From assembly GCA_003486705.1 (NCBI GenBank), contig DNGE01000114.1, forward strand, positions 11,797-23,481: a DNA stretch of 11,685 nucleotides, in the 5' to 3' direction. The first letter of the stretch is position 1. Each line of letters opens with the position of its first letter. Of this stretch, positions 1-5,588 are shown piece by piece. This stretch comes from Bacillota bacterium. Its GTDB lineage: Bacteria; Bacillota_I; Bacilli_A; MOL361; Turicibacteraceae. A program made the position numbers and the translations under genes. Under the pieces are notes generated by a model that was not told the origin of the DNA, searched no databases, and saw nothing but the letters and a program-made list of their open reading frames with translations.

Positions 1-37
1 ATATATACTTTTTGCTTTAAAATTCAAACTAAACTAT

Positions 38-65
38 CACACATTTTTTTATTCTTCATAATTTA
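38..65 (+). promoter_or_regulatory. Predicted sigma-K-type promoter for the tiny sporulation peptides
   Basis: CACA (38-41) lies upstream of CATAATTTA (57-65), with 16 bases between the AC and the CATA. This fits the B. subtilis sigma-K pattern mACm-N16/17-CATAnnnTA. The first YjcZ-type gene begins about 45 bases downstream, and that family is typically expressed in the mother cell late in sporulation. The sequence match is seen; sigma-K dependence is inferred. In AT-rich DNA such a short match can arise by chance. Confidence 0.5.
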
Positions 66-107
66 AACTAGGTAGACAAACTACCCAAATAAAAAAAGAG
101 GTGAATA

Positions 108-203
108 ATGATGTGTGGAAATGTAGGACAAACAAATAACTGTGCATTCATTTTAGTATTATTTATCTTATTAGTTCTTGTAGGCTGCGCTTGCTGCCGT
201 TAA
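108..203 (+). CDS. Tiny transmembrane sporulation peptide, YjcZ family
   Basis: This encodes a 31-residue peptide with a short polar N-terminus (MMCGNVGQTNNC), a hydrophobic helix (AFILVLFILLVLVG, about residues 13-26) and a Cys-rich tail (CACCR). The core matches the FALIVVLFILLIIVG-like signature of the YjcZ/tiny-TM Bacillus family, small sporulation or spore-coat-associated membrane peptides of poorly known role. AGAGGTG (97-103) is the ribosome site. It lies 4 bases from the first ATG and 7 from the second (111), so translation may begin at 111. The four cysteines at or after the helix plus two before it are unusual for this family, whose members usually end in a Gly-rich or hydrophobic tail. 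A paralogue follows 67 bases downstream. Family assignment is fairly secure; function is unknown. Confidence 0.8.
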   Translation: MMCGNVGQTNNCAFILVLFILLVLVGCACCR

Positions 204-220
204 TCATTTTTAATGATTAA
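200..220 (+). repeat. Hairpin between the two tiny peptide genes
   Basis: TTAATCATT (200-208) and AATGATTAA (212-220) form a perfect 9-bp stem with a 3-base loop, overlapping the stop codon of the first peptide gene. No T-tract follows, so it looks more like an RNA-stabilising or processing hairpin, or a weak pause site, than a full terminator. Co-transcription of the two peptide genes remains likely. Confidence 0.45.
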
Positions 221-270
221 CTAGTCGATAAATAAAGTGTAAAAATAATATTTTTGTGAGGTGAATGAAT

Positions 271-351
271 ATGTATGGAGATAACTTTGCAATCATTTTA
301 GTATTATTCATTTTATTAGTTATTGTAGGCTGCTACTGCAAAGCTTACTAA
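271..351 (+). CDS. Tiny transmembrane sporulation peptide, YjcZ family (second copy)
   Basis: This encodes a 26-residue peptide, MYGDN followed by the hydrophobic helix FAIILVLFILLVIVG and the tail CYCKAY. It is a clear paralogue of the preceding peptide: the ILVLFILLV core is identical and both have Cys immediately after the helix. GAGGTG (258-263) stands 7 bases before this ATG, which favours it over an in-frame ATG at 265. It probably shares the upstream sigma-K-like promoter and ends at the terminator at 418-450. A membrane peptide of the forespore or mother cell is the family expectation; the biochemical role is unknown. Confidence 0.8.
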   Translation: MYGDNFAIILVLFILLVIVGCYCKAY

Positions 352-417
352 GATGAAATCCTTGCATTAAACGTGTTAATAGATGAAGATGTGTGATTGT
401 TTATTTAAAGCAATTAA

Positions 418-450
418 AAAGAGCAACTCAAGTGGATGAGTTGCTTTTTC
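418..450 (+). terminator. Bidirectional rho-independent terminator
   Basis: AGCAACTCA (422-430) pairs with TGAGTTGCT (437-445) around a 6-base loop. The stem extends through A418-A420 with T447-T449, and there is a T-run on the right and an A-run on the left. It can terminate the peptide genes on the plus strand and, because of the A-run (T-run on the other strand), a minus-strand transcript ending after position 467. Confidence 0.85.
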
Positions 451-466
451 TATTTATTAAATGAAA

Positions 467-562
467 TTACTTTACGCGTCTTCTTGTCACACGTTGAAGC
501 GCAGCCTTTGTAATAATGATTCGATTAAAGTACTTCAGTACACGTTTTCTAGATCTTCTCAT
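467..562 (-). CDS. Possible small, highly basic protein
   Basis: This is a 31-codon ORF encoding MRRSRKRVLKYFNRIIITKA followed by ALQRVTRRRVK. Roughly a third of its residues are Arg or Lys. AGGGGG lies 7 bases before the ATG, a strong ribosome site, and the bidirectional terminator at 418-450 begins about 20 bases after the stop. Both suggest a real short gene. An upstream in-frame ATG (583) would add seven residues but lacks a comparable ribosome site. It resembles no family I recognise; nucleic-acid binding is only a guess from charge. The plus-strand reading frame over the same bases looks like its shadow and has no ribosome site. Confidence 0.35.
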   Translation of the reverse strand: MRRSRKRVLKYFNRIIITKAALQRVTRRRVK

Positions 563-796
563 AAATAAGCCCCCTATAGTCATATTAGTTATACAAAGGT
601 ATTCTTCTAACGCACTTTGTCTCTCTTTTTACTCTCTATTCAAAGTGGTCTTTATATCTTTGTTAAATAATATTCACTATATCATAATAATATTCAGGCT
701 CTTTTGACTGTGCTAAAGTCTTATATTTAAACATTTAGTTACAAAGGCTGTACGTGGTTAAAGATAGTGGGCTTGCATCTATCTAACTAAAATAAT
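563..796. other. Non-coding stretch
   Basis: I see no convincing gene here. The plus-strand frame through 516-707 lacks a ribosome site and looks like AT-rich noise. A weak 6-bp stem (762-767 with 779-784, loop of 11) lies just past the stop codon of the TPR-like gene. It could act as a poor terminator for that gene. Confidence 0.4.
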
Positions 797-1675
797 TTAT
801 TTTACTGATTCTAACAACTGCTTCGCTTCTGTATTTTCTTCATCAAACTCTAACACGATATTTATATAGTACTGTGCCGCTTCTTGATCTTGGTTTTTTA
901 TGGCTTCTTCTGCTAGATTTAAATAATTTAAAATATTCTCCTCAAGCAGTTTTGTTGATAGGTTCTCAAGCTCAGTTTTCTCTTGTGTGGTTTGAATATA
1001 AAGACTGGCATTTTCTAAGTCACGTGTAAATAAGTTATAAAATGCTTCGTTATTAAAAAATTGCTCTGAATGATTTTTCGCTTGATCACAGTAGTAATTG
1101 TAAAATACTTGTTTATATTCAGCTATTTTAGCTTCTGTTTCTTCGACTTTCACATTGTAATCTAGTGCTGTTTGTAAACGCCCAATGACCATTGCGTATA
1201 AATGGCTATCGTATAAGTGATCGGCTTGCTTATAAATATCTTCCACAATGATTTCAGCTATTTCTTCTAACTTTATTTGGGCCTTTTCATAACGTTCTTT
1301 ATCATCTGTCGCAACTTTTTTATAATAGGCATACGCGCTATCATACTTTTTATCTGCCTCGAAATTCTCAGCTTTTATAAAGGCGCGTTTTGATTCAATT
1401 AAAGCATTTAAGTTTTCGATTTCTTCTAATAAATAAGACTGTTGCACTTCTTCATAAGCTTTTTCATAGCTTACAACTGCACCTTCTAAATCATCATTTA
1501 GAATTGAAATTTTGGCACTTTGTATTTGTTTATACATTTCAACATAGCTAGGACCATATTTAGCACCTAGTATAATTAAGATAATCAGAATTACACTTGT
1601 GATACTTAAAGCTGTTTTTTGTTTTCCCGTTAAATTTCTTCTCATTTTTAAACCTTTTTTATTACTATTTTTCAT
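797..1675 (-). CDS. Membrane-anchored TPR-like protein
   Basis: The product has 292 residues. A basic N-terminus (KKGLKMRRNLTGKQK) precedes one transmembrane helix (about residues 22-38, ALSITSVILIILIILG). The rest is a soluble, acidic, all-helical domain. Aromatic and Ala spacing typical of TPR-like repeats recurs around residues 52-77 (AVVSYEKAYEEV), 101-122 (YDSAYAYYKKV), 150-174 and 250-291. The positive-inside rule puts the N-terminus in the cytoplasm and the helical domain outside. It probably serves as a protein-binding scaffold at the cell surface. I chose the ATG at 1675 because AAGGAG sits 9 bases upstream; an in-frame ATG at 1699 adds eight residues but has no ribosome site. It stands alone, 307 bases beyond the methyltransferase stop, with its own weak promoter. 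No enzymatic motif is visible and the partner is unknown. Confidence 0.85.
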   Translation of the reverse strand: MKNSNKKGLKMRRNLTGKQKTALSITSVILIILIILGAKYGPSYVEMYKQIQSAKISILNDDLEGAVVSYEKAYEEVQQSYLLEEIENLNALIESKRAFIKAENFEADKKYDSAYAYYKKVATDDKERYEKAQIKLEEIAEIIVEDIYKQADHLYDSHLYAMVIGRLQTALDYNVKVEETEAKIAEYKQVFYNYYCDQAKNHSEQFFNNEAFYNLFTRDLENASLYIQTTQEKTELENLSTKLLEENILNYLNLAEEAIKNQDQEAAQYYINIVLEFDEENTEAKQLLESVK

Positions 1676-1732
1676 ACCTAAATACTCCTTATAACCCATC
1701 TATTTACTGTAGGTCATTTTTTATTTAACTCC

Positions 1733-1760
1733 ATTTTACACAACTCTACTATCCTAACAA
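1733..1760 (-). promoter_or_regulatory. Possible sigma-A promoter for the TPR-like gene
   Basis: On the minus strand TTGTTA (1760-1755) is followed after 16 bases by TAAAAT (1738-1733). This would start transcription about 50 bases before the preferred ATG at 1675. The match is moderate and the region is AT-rich. Confidence 0.35.
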
Positions 1761-1942
1761 ATCTTAAATATTAAATAAAGGTTTTTTATGTGTATATTGT
1801 TATATTTTGGCGAAAAATGAATTATTAACATTAGTTTCACAATGGATGAAAATCATTAATAAACATACTTTTAATTTTTGTAATACCGCTACTATTGTTT
1901 AACTTTAAAATGACGTCTCTAAAATAGCTTATTAATGAGAAA

Positions 1943-1972
1943 ACGGAAATAACGCCTGATCGTTATTTCCGT
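1943..1972 (-). terminator. Terminator after the methyltransferase gene
   Basis: ACGGAAATAACG (1943-1954) and CGTTATTTCCGT (1961-1972) form a perfect 12-bp stem with a 6-base loop. It begins 10 bases past the methyltransferase stop codon. On the minus strand the stem is followed by TTTT and then CTC, so the U-tract is short. Confidence 0.75.
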
Positions 1973-1982
1973 AAATGTATTG

Positions 1983-2849
1983 TTATTTTTTATTTTTACA
2001 AATAGCTAAATGATAAGTACGCGTCAGTTTAATGCCACCTTCACGTTCAACGATAGCTTTAAGATAATCTTCAAATGCCTTTAATTTATGCTGCTTTACA
2101 ACACGATCCATAAAATTATGATTTTGATCAATATTTAATAAGAAATTAACCATAAATTTTACATCAGTTACAATAAAATCATCCGTCTTTTCAACAAATG
2201 AAATATTTTCGTATAAAGGACTTATTTTTTCCATAAATAATTCTTTTGAATTTATATTATTCTCAAAAATAACGTTGTATTTTAACTCTTTATCAAACGA
2301 GTTTAATAAACGATAGATTCCATCTGCAAAAGAATTATCTCGAATTAAACAATAAAAGACACCATCCTGTTTTAAGACACGATGAGCTTCATAAAAGGCT
2401 CTTCTTTGTGTATCTTGTTTCATACACATAAAGCCAGATTCAGATAAAATAACATCAAACTGATTATTATTATAATTTAAGTCCCCAAAACTCATCAGTG
2501 AGATATTAAATGGGACTTTGCTTTGCTGTAAGGCTTGTTTGGTTAGTTTAATATTAAGTTGAGCTTCATCAATTAATGTGTAGTCGTTCTCTTGTGGAAT
2601 TCTATCTGAATTCTCTACCCAAAAAAGACTTTGCCAACAACCATAGTCTAGCACCTTAGCACCTTTAATAAATTCTATTTGTTCAAACATAAAACGGCGA
2701 TGAGGAATAGATGGAACTCTATAAAGTTCTTCTAATAACTTGTACCCATTTAACTGCATTTTCATGTACTTTACAACATGTGCATCACGATTCATATTTA
2801 CAATCGGATTCATTTCTACTTTAGGCATTAGCAATTTTTTAAGTTTCAA
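1983..2849 (-). CDS. Class I SAM-dependent methyltransferase
   Basis: The product has 288 residues from a TTG start. A Rossmann-type methyltransferase core is visible: motif I VLDYGCW (66-72; the usual second and third Gly are replaced), an acidic residue after strand 2 in LIDEAQ (D94), GDLNY (about 122), motif IV FDVILSESGFMCM (131-143) and the post-motif RVLKQDGVFYC (157-167). About 65 residues precede the core and about 100 follow, so accessory substrate-binding segments flank it. The methyl acceptor cannot be read from the sequence. Translation could begin at GTG 2861 or 2858, but GGTGGTGA (2855-2862) is a good ribosome site 5 bases before TTG 2849, so I prefer that start. The gene is monocistronic, with a strong stem downstream and two repeated dyads about 110-170 bases upstream. 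Confidence 0.85.
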   Translation of the reverse strand: MKLKKLLMPKVEMNPIVNMNRDAHVVKYMKMQLNGYKLLEELYRVPSIPHRRFMFEQIEFIKGAKVLDYGCWQSLFWVENSDRIPQENDYTLIDEAQLNIKLTKQALQQSKVPFNISLMSFGDLNYNNNQFDVILSESGFMCMKQDTQRRAFYEAHRVLKQDGVFYCLIRDNSFADGIYRLLNSFDKELKYNVIFENNINSKELFMEKISPLYENISFVEKTDDFIVTDVKFMVNFLLNIDQNHNFMDRVVKQHKLKAFEDYLKAIVEREGGIKLTRTYHLAICKNKK

Positions 2850-2854
2850 GTTCC

Positions 2855-2862
2855 TCACCACC
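2855..2862 (-). promoter_or_regulatory. Ribosome site deciding a TTG start
   Basis: GGTGGTGA on the minus strand matches GGAGGTGA at seven of eight bases and ends 5 bases before TTG 2849. The GTG codons at 2861 and 2858 lie inside it and have no usable upstream site, which points to the TTG as the methyltransferase start. Confidence 0.55.
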
Positions 2863-2960
2863 TTCTATTAATATTAATACTCAAGACTAGAAACATTATT
2901 CAAAACGTCAAACTGAAAGATTTACCTCATCAATAGTTGACTACATTCGACACAAAATCA

Positions 2961-3018
2961 AATCGTAACAGATTCGTAATATAATAAACTGACTATCTTT
3001 AGTGAATCTTAACAGATT
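2961..3018. repeat. Two copies of a dyad, AATC-N6-GATT
   Basis: AATCGTAACAGATT (2961-2974) and AATCTTAACAGATT (3005-3018) differ at one base, and their starts are 44 bases apart, close to four helical turns. Each has inverted AATC/GATT arms. This geometry suits a dimeric DNA-binding protein, possibly one controlling the downstream methyltransferase gene. Confidence 0.5.
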
Positions 3019-3125
3019 GTTTTATATTCACCCATTTCGTTTCTAGTCACCACTTGTTTAATCTATTTAACATTTGAAGTATTTAATAAGTAAAAAAATA
3101 AACGCTATGATATTACAACAAAAAG

Positions 3126-3150
3126 AATCATTTTTATAATAAATATGATT
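3126..3150. repeat. 25-bp imperfect palindrome
   Basis: Two 12-base arms (3126-3137 and 3139-3150), beginning AATCAT and ending ATGATT, are inverted around one central base with a single mismatched position. It could be an operator or simply AT-rich symmetry. It starts with the same AATC motif as the dyads to its left. Confidence 0.4.
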
Positions 3151-3467
3151 GTTGACTTGAAATTTACTTTTTGCTCACTAAATACAGCCCATAGGGAGGC
3201 ATTTAAAAAAGATTTTGTTTAAGCTAACGATAAACGAAATCAAAAAAGAAATTTTACTGATTTCAAAAATAATTTATTTATTTGTCATCACAAAATCTTG
3301 GATAGCTAAATCCATCATAGTTATATTCTTTCTTAGTTTTAGTGATCAGTTTATTGATCTGTAAGCAGATTAAAAAAGTTATTCATTAAATTAAACATTC
3401 TACTACTAACCCTCTTATCACTCACAAAATCCCCCAGTTAGCAAATGATTCCCCAATAACTAACAAT

Positions 3468-3599
3468 TTATCAACAGTTTATTCACAGAAAGAATTCTCA
3501 AGTGTGGATAATTAAAGAAAGTCATAAAATATGATAATACCAATGAATATATTTAATATTTTTATCCATTTTTACCAAGTATCCACAACCTGTGCATAA
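3468..3599. promoter_or_regulatory. Cluster of DnaA-box-like sites
   Basis: Measured against TTATNCACA, I find TTATCAACA (3468-3476, plus, one mismatch), TTATTCACA (3479-3487, plus, match), TGTGGATAA (3503-3511, minus, perfect TTATCCACA), TTATCCATT (3562-3570, two mismatches), GTATCCACA (3579-3587, plus, one mismatch) and TGTGCATAA (3591-3599, minus, match). Three consensus sites and three degenerate ones within 132 bases is far above chance. A further one-mismatch site, TGTGGATAC, lies at 3799-3807 inside the next gene. An AT-rich tract follows immediately. The locus could be a replication origin or a DnaA-titration/regulatory cluster like those near B. subtilis oriC. No dnaA, dnaN or rpmH gene is in the window, which counts against it being the chromosomal oriC. 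Confidence 0.7.
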
Positions 3600-3625
3600 G
3601 AAAAGTTTAACATATTGTGGAATAA

Positions 3626-3690
3626 TGTAAATAATATTTTTTGGATTTTTTATATTTATTAAAAAAAAATATAAAATTTTAATATATTAA
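3626..3690. other. Extremely AT-rich tract, possible DNA-unwinding element
   Basis: These 65 bases contain only a few G residues and no C, with runs of six T (3635-3641 area), six T (about 3645-3650) and nine or more A (about 3661-3669). The tract begins about 27 bases past the last good DnaA-box-like site, the placement expected of an unwinding element at an origin. A short inverted repeat (TCGAA at 3692-3696, TTCGA at 3703-3707) bounds it on the right. Unwinding activity is inferred. Confidence 0.5.
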
Positions 3691-3787
3691 GTCGAAACAA
3701 GGTTCGAAATAATTAAGAAAATGAGAGTTATTTGTCACACTATCTAGTACAAACGGAAGATTTTGTCGACACTTGTAATACCTAGAT

Positions 3788-4432
3788 TTATGTTATTCTG
3801 TGGATACATTTAAAGATTAAATAATGCCTGTTGACAATGAGGGGTCCCGTTTTTTGTAAGCGATCCTCTATAAATAATTTAAAAGCTTCTAAATCAAATG
3901 AGGGGTGCAACAAAAGGGGAGAATAAACTTCAATCATCTCATGCATGATATCTTCAACTTGCTTATAATGTTGTTGCCATTCAATATGATGACATTTCAC
4001 TTCTTGAAAATAATACTGAAGTTGTTTTTTTAAAGTTCTGCTCCCTTTTAAACATTCAACCACCTCACCATACTCGTATAATAACCTTGCAAATTGCTCT
4101 AAATGATTTTGAGCTGGTATAACAAGAAATAAATTCCCACCCGCTACTAAGCATGTTTTAATCTTCTTAATGAATATTTGATTTAACTTTGTTGTCTCTT
4201 GACCTAAATCATACGAAATAATAACATTCTGATACGATGGGTGCTTAGCCACTACCATGAGTTCACTCATGAAAAATCGATCCTCATCTCCGTTAAGCTT
4301 TTTTTCAATGACTGATTTAAATGTTGACTGATTTGACCATCTATTCAAATGAAGCACTAAAGTCTTTCCCTTAATTTCTTCGTTCCAACGTGTTGATTGA
4401 TCGCAAGATAAAGAAACATAATTAAAACTCAT
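3788..4432 (-). CDS. Methyltransferase-like protein lacking the SAM-binding motif
   Basis: From ATG 4432 the product has 214 residues. The segment NVIISYDLG...IKTCLVAGGNLFLVIPAQNHLEQFARLLYE (69-120) resembles the later half of a class I methyltransferase (motif IV, then the LkpGG strand). The tail MIEVYSPLLLHPS...GPLIVNRHYLIFKC resembles the C-terminus of rRNA guanine methyltransferases of the RlmA type. There is no GxGxG-like motif I in the first 70 residues, so catalysis is doubtful; it may be a decayed or repurposed fold. ATG 4432 overlaps the preceding stop by 11 bases, consistent with translational coupling. A longer frame to ATG 4525 (245 residues, GGAG 10 bases upstream) would overlap the previous gene by 104 bases, which I consider less likely. 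It is the last gene of the ComK operon, with no clear terminator after it. Confidence 0.7.
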   Translation of the reverse strand: MSFNYVSLSCDQSTRWNEEIKGKTLVLHLNRWSNQSTFKSVIEKKLNGDEDRFFMSELMVVAKHPSYQNVIISYDLGQETTKLNQIFIKKIKTCLVAGGNLFLVIPAQNHLEQFARLLYEYGEVVECLKGSRTLKKQLQYYFQEVKCHHIEWQQHYKQVEDIMHEMIEVYSPLLLHPSFDLEAFKLFIEDRLQKTGPLIVNRHYLIFKCIHRIT

Positions 4433-4895
4433 AATATTCAATTCTTTCTCCCAAGCAAATAGCATGGAACAATCCGTTATCATACTTGTTTTTTTCATCA
4501 TATTTCGATTGTGATTTTTGTTCATCTTCTATCATCTCCATTATGAACTCATAAGTACATTGAAAAATAAATCGCAGATTTCCAATTTCAAACCACCAAC
4601 CACCATACTGATGATGAGTAAGGTATGAAATTTTACACAACACAACTTCTTGATAATATGGCGCTATGATTAATTCTAGTTCTCCACTATCTGTTGTTAA
4701 TAAAATAAGTTGCTCATAAAATTTCATTTGATTAATATAAAATGTAAAATTTACGTATGGTATCTCATTTGAGTGACGAATATGCTGTTGTAATAAAATC
4801 TTAGACGTACATCTTCGATTAAAATTTCTAATCACATAAATCGCTTCACAAACATTTAACTTGATTGTCCTGCCAAACTCCTTTTCTTTTAGCAT
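4422..4895 (-). CDS. Unrecognised protein, middle gene of the ComK operon
   Basis: The 157-residue product matches no family I recognise. It is soluble, with no signal peptide or membrane helix. A beta-rich middle (YVNFTFYINQMKFYEQLILLTTDSGELELIIAPYYQEVVLCKISYL, about 47-92) is followed by GGWWFEIGNLRFIFQCTYEFI (98-118) and an acidic, Lys-rich linker (120-140). The start ATG lies 50 bases before the end of the ComK-like gene. GGGGTGG inside that gene, 6 bases upstream of the ATG, is its ribosome site, so translation of the two is probably coupled. The 11-base overlap with the following gene makes a tight three-gene unit. Context suggests a role linked to the regulator; nothing in the sequence shows what. 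Confidence 0.7.
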   Translation of the reverse strand: MLKEKEFGRTIKLNVCEAIYVIRNFNRRCTSKILLQQHIRHSNEIPYVNFTFYINQMKFYEQLILLTTDSGELELIIAPYYQEVVLCKISYLTHHQYGGWWFEIGNLRFIFQCTYEFIMEMIEDEQKSQSKYDEKNKYDNGLFHAICLGERIEYYEF

Positions 4896-5343
4896 CCCCT
4901 ACCACCCCTATGACTGAATAACATAACAGTTGTTGTTTGGTTATAACATGAATTGACTGAGAGATTGTTTTAAACATCCCATTTTTAAACTTAATTTGAG
5001 TTTTGTTGCCAACAGGTCGAATCATGTTAATCCACTCATTTGAAATAAGAATTTTCTCTTTATTTCGTGAACTAAGCGTCGCGTTAATAAACACCAAATA
5101 ATTGTCGAAACTAATTAAAAGCGGCAATTTTTTTTGACCAAAAAAGTCTTTTAATACATTTGAATTTGATGTCTTATCTTCTTCATAATATCTAAGACTA
5201 CACGCTGTAATTTCATCAAGATTTTTTAAAACATCAAACGTCATATCTTTTTCAACTACTGTCGTATAATCTTCATTTGTTTCTGGATTTTTCCTCATAA
5301 TTAAATACATCGTATTTTTATTAATGATATAGTTTTGCTTCAT
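4846..5343 (-). CDS. comK: ComK-family competence transcription factor
   Basis: The product has 165 residues (B. subtilis ComK has 192). By eye it aligns along most of its length with ComK: YIINKNTMYLI with the N-terminal YEVNGATIAVL, TTVVEKDMTFDV with SKIIEKDCVFYV, LPLLISFDNYLVFINATLSS with KPPIMVDPSNQIFLFPTLSS (the TLSS signature, residues 89-92), and KTQIKFKNGMFKTISQS with the DTEVTFSNGKTMELPIS segment. ComK proteins bind paired A/T boxes (AAAA-N5-TTTT) and switch on DNA-uptake genes. The C-terminal tail of B. subtilis ComK, used in proteolytic control, is replaced by a short unrelated end. AAGGAGG ends 6 bases before ATG 5343; an upstream frame to 5397 has no ribosome site. It heads the operon with two unrecognised genes. 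I found no perfect K-box in its upstream region. Whether it truly activates competence is untested. Confidence 0.75.
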   Translation of the reverse strand: MKQNYIINKNTMYLIMRKNPETNEDYTTVVEKDMTFDVLKNLDEITACSLRYYEEDKTSNSNVLKDFFGQKKLPLLISFDNYLVFINATLSSRNKEKILISNEWINMIRPVGNKTQIKFKNGMFKTISQSIHVITKQQLLCYSVIGVVGDAKRKGVWQDNQVKCL

Positions 5344-5346
5344 GTT

Positions 5347-5356
5347 CCTCCTCCTT
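5347..5356 (-). promoter_or_regulatory. Strong ribosome site fixing the ComK-like start
   Basis: AAGGAGGAGG on the minus strand gives an almost ideal Shine-Dalgarno, with 6 bases from AAGGAGG to ATG 5343. It rules out the longer in-frame start at 5397. Confidence 0.8.
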
Positions 5357-5386
5357 ATGTCGTCTAACCTAATATCAGCTACTACA

Positions 5387-5413
5387 AGTATAATCATAAT
5401 CTTTTCTTTACAA
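5387..5413 (-). promoter_or_regulatory. Possible promoter of the ComK-like operon
   Basis: On the minus strand TTGTAA (5413-5408) is followed by TATACT (5392-5387) with a short 15-base spacer. ATTGTA with a 16-base spacer is an equivalent reading. Transcription would begin about 35 bases before the start codon. The short spacing could mean an activator is needed. Confidence 0.35.
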
Positions 5414-5547
5414 TATCCAACAAAATTAACAACTATTTAACACTTCTATATCAATAAATATCATAAAATGGCGAAACTTAACTTTTTCTTAACAAAAATG
5501 AAAAATTCATACTATTTTCTAATTCTGATACATATTGTGTAATTAAC

Positions 5548-5573
5548 ATTAGTCAATAACATAATTAGTCATT
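5548..5573 (+). repeat. Direct repeat ATTAGTCA upstream of the divergent gene
   Basis: ATTAGTCAAT (5548-5557) and ATTAGTCATT (5564-5573) repeat with a 16-base period, immediately before the ribosome site of the 5589 gene. It may be an operator, or chance in AT-rich DNA. Confidence 0.3.
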
Positions 5574-5588
5574 GAGGAGGAGGATTTT

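Larger units (their letters stand above)
2863..3460. other. Long non-coding stretch left of the DnaA-box cluster
   Basis: About 600 bases show no gene I would defend. The stretch contains two copies of a dyad (2961-2974 and 3005-3018) and a 25-bp imperfect palindrome (3126-3150). A plus-strand open frame of about 55 codons, ending near 3363, has no ATG, GTG or TTG at a proper distance from the GGGAGG at about 3194-3199. I treat it as chance. Confidence 0.5.

Noticed and set aside
516..707. 63-codon open frame on the plus strand
   Set aside because: It has no ribosome site, an AT-rich random composition, and overlaps the candidate minus-strand small gene. It looks like a chance frame.
677..748. 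Possible 23-codon frame MFKYKTLAQSKEPEYYYDIV on the minus strand
   Set aside because: There is no ribosome site before its ATG, no conserved neighbour, and stops follow quickly.
3200..3363. Open frame of about 55 codons on the plus strand after GGGAGG
   Set aside because: No ATG, GTG or TTG lies at a suitable distance from the ribosome-like sequence. The nearest TTG is 15 bases away and the composition is AT-rich noise.
3468..3690. Calling the DnaA-box cluster the chromosomal oriC outright
   Set aside because: dnaA, dnaN, rpmH and parS are missing, and most genes to its right would be head-on to the fork. A DnaA-binding regulatory cluster fits as well.
5400..5588. K-boxes (AAAA-N5-TTTT) for ComK autoregulation
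   Set aside because: Only imperfect A-run/T-run pairs with wrong spacing are present between the ComK-like gene and its divergent neighbour.
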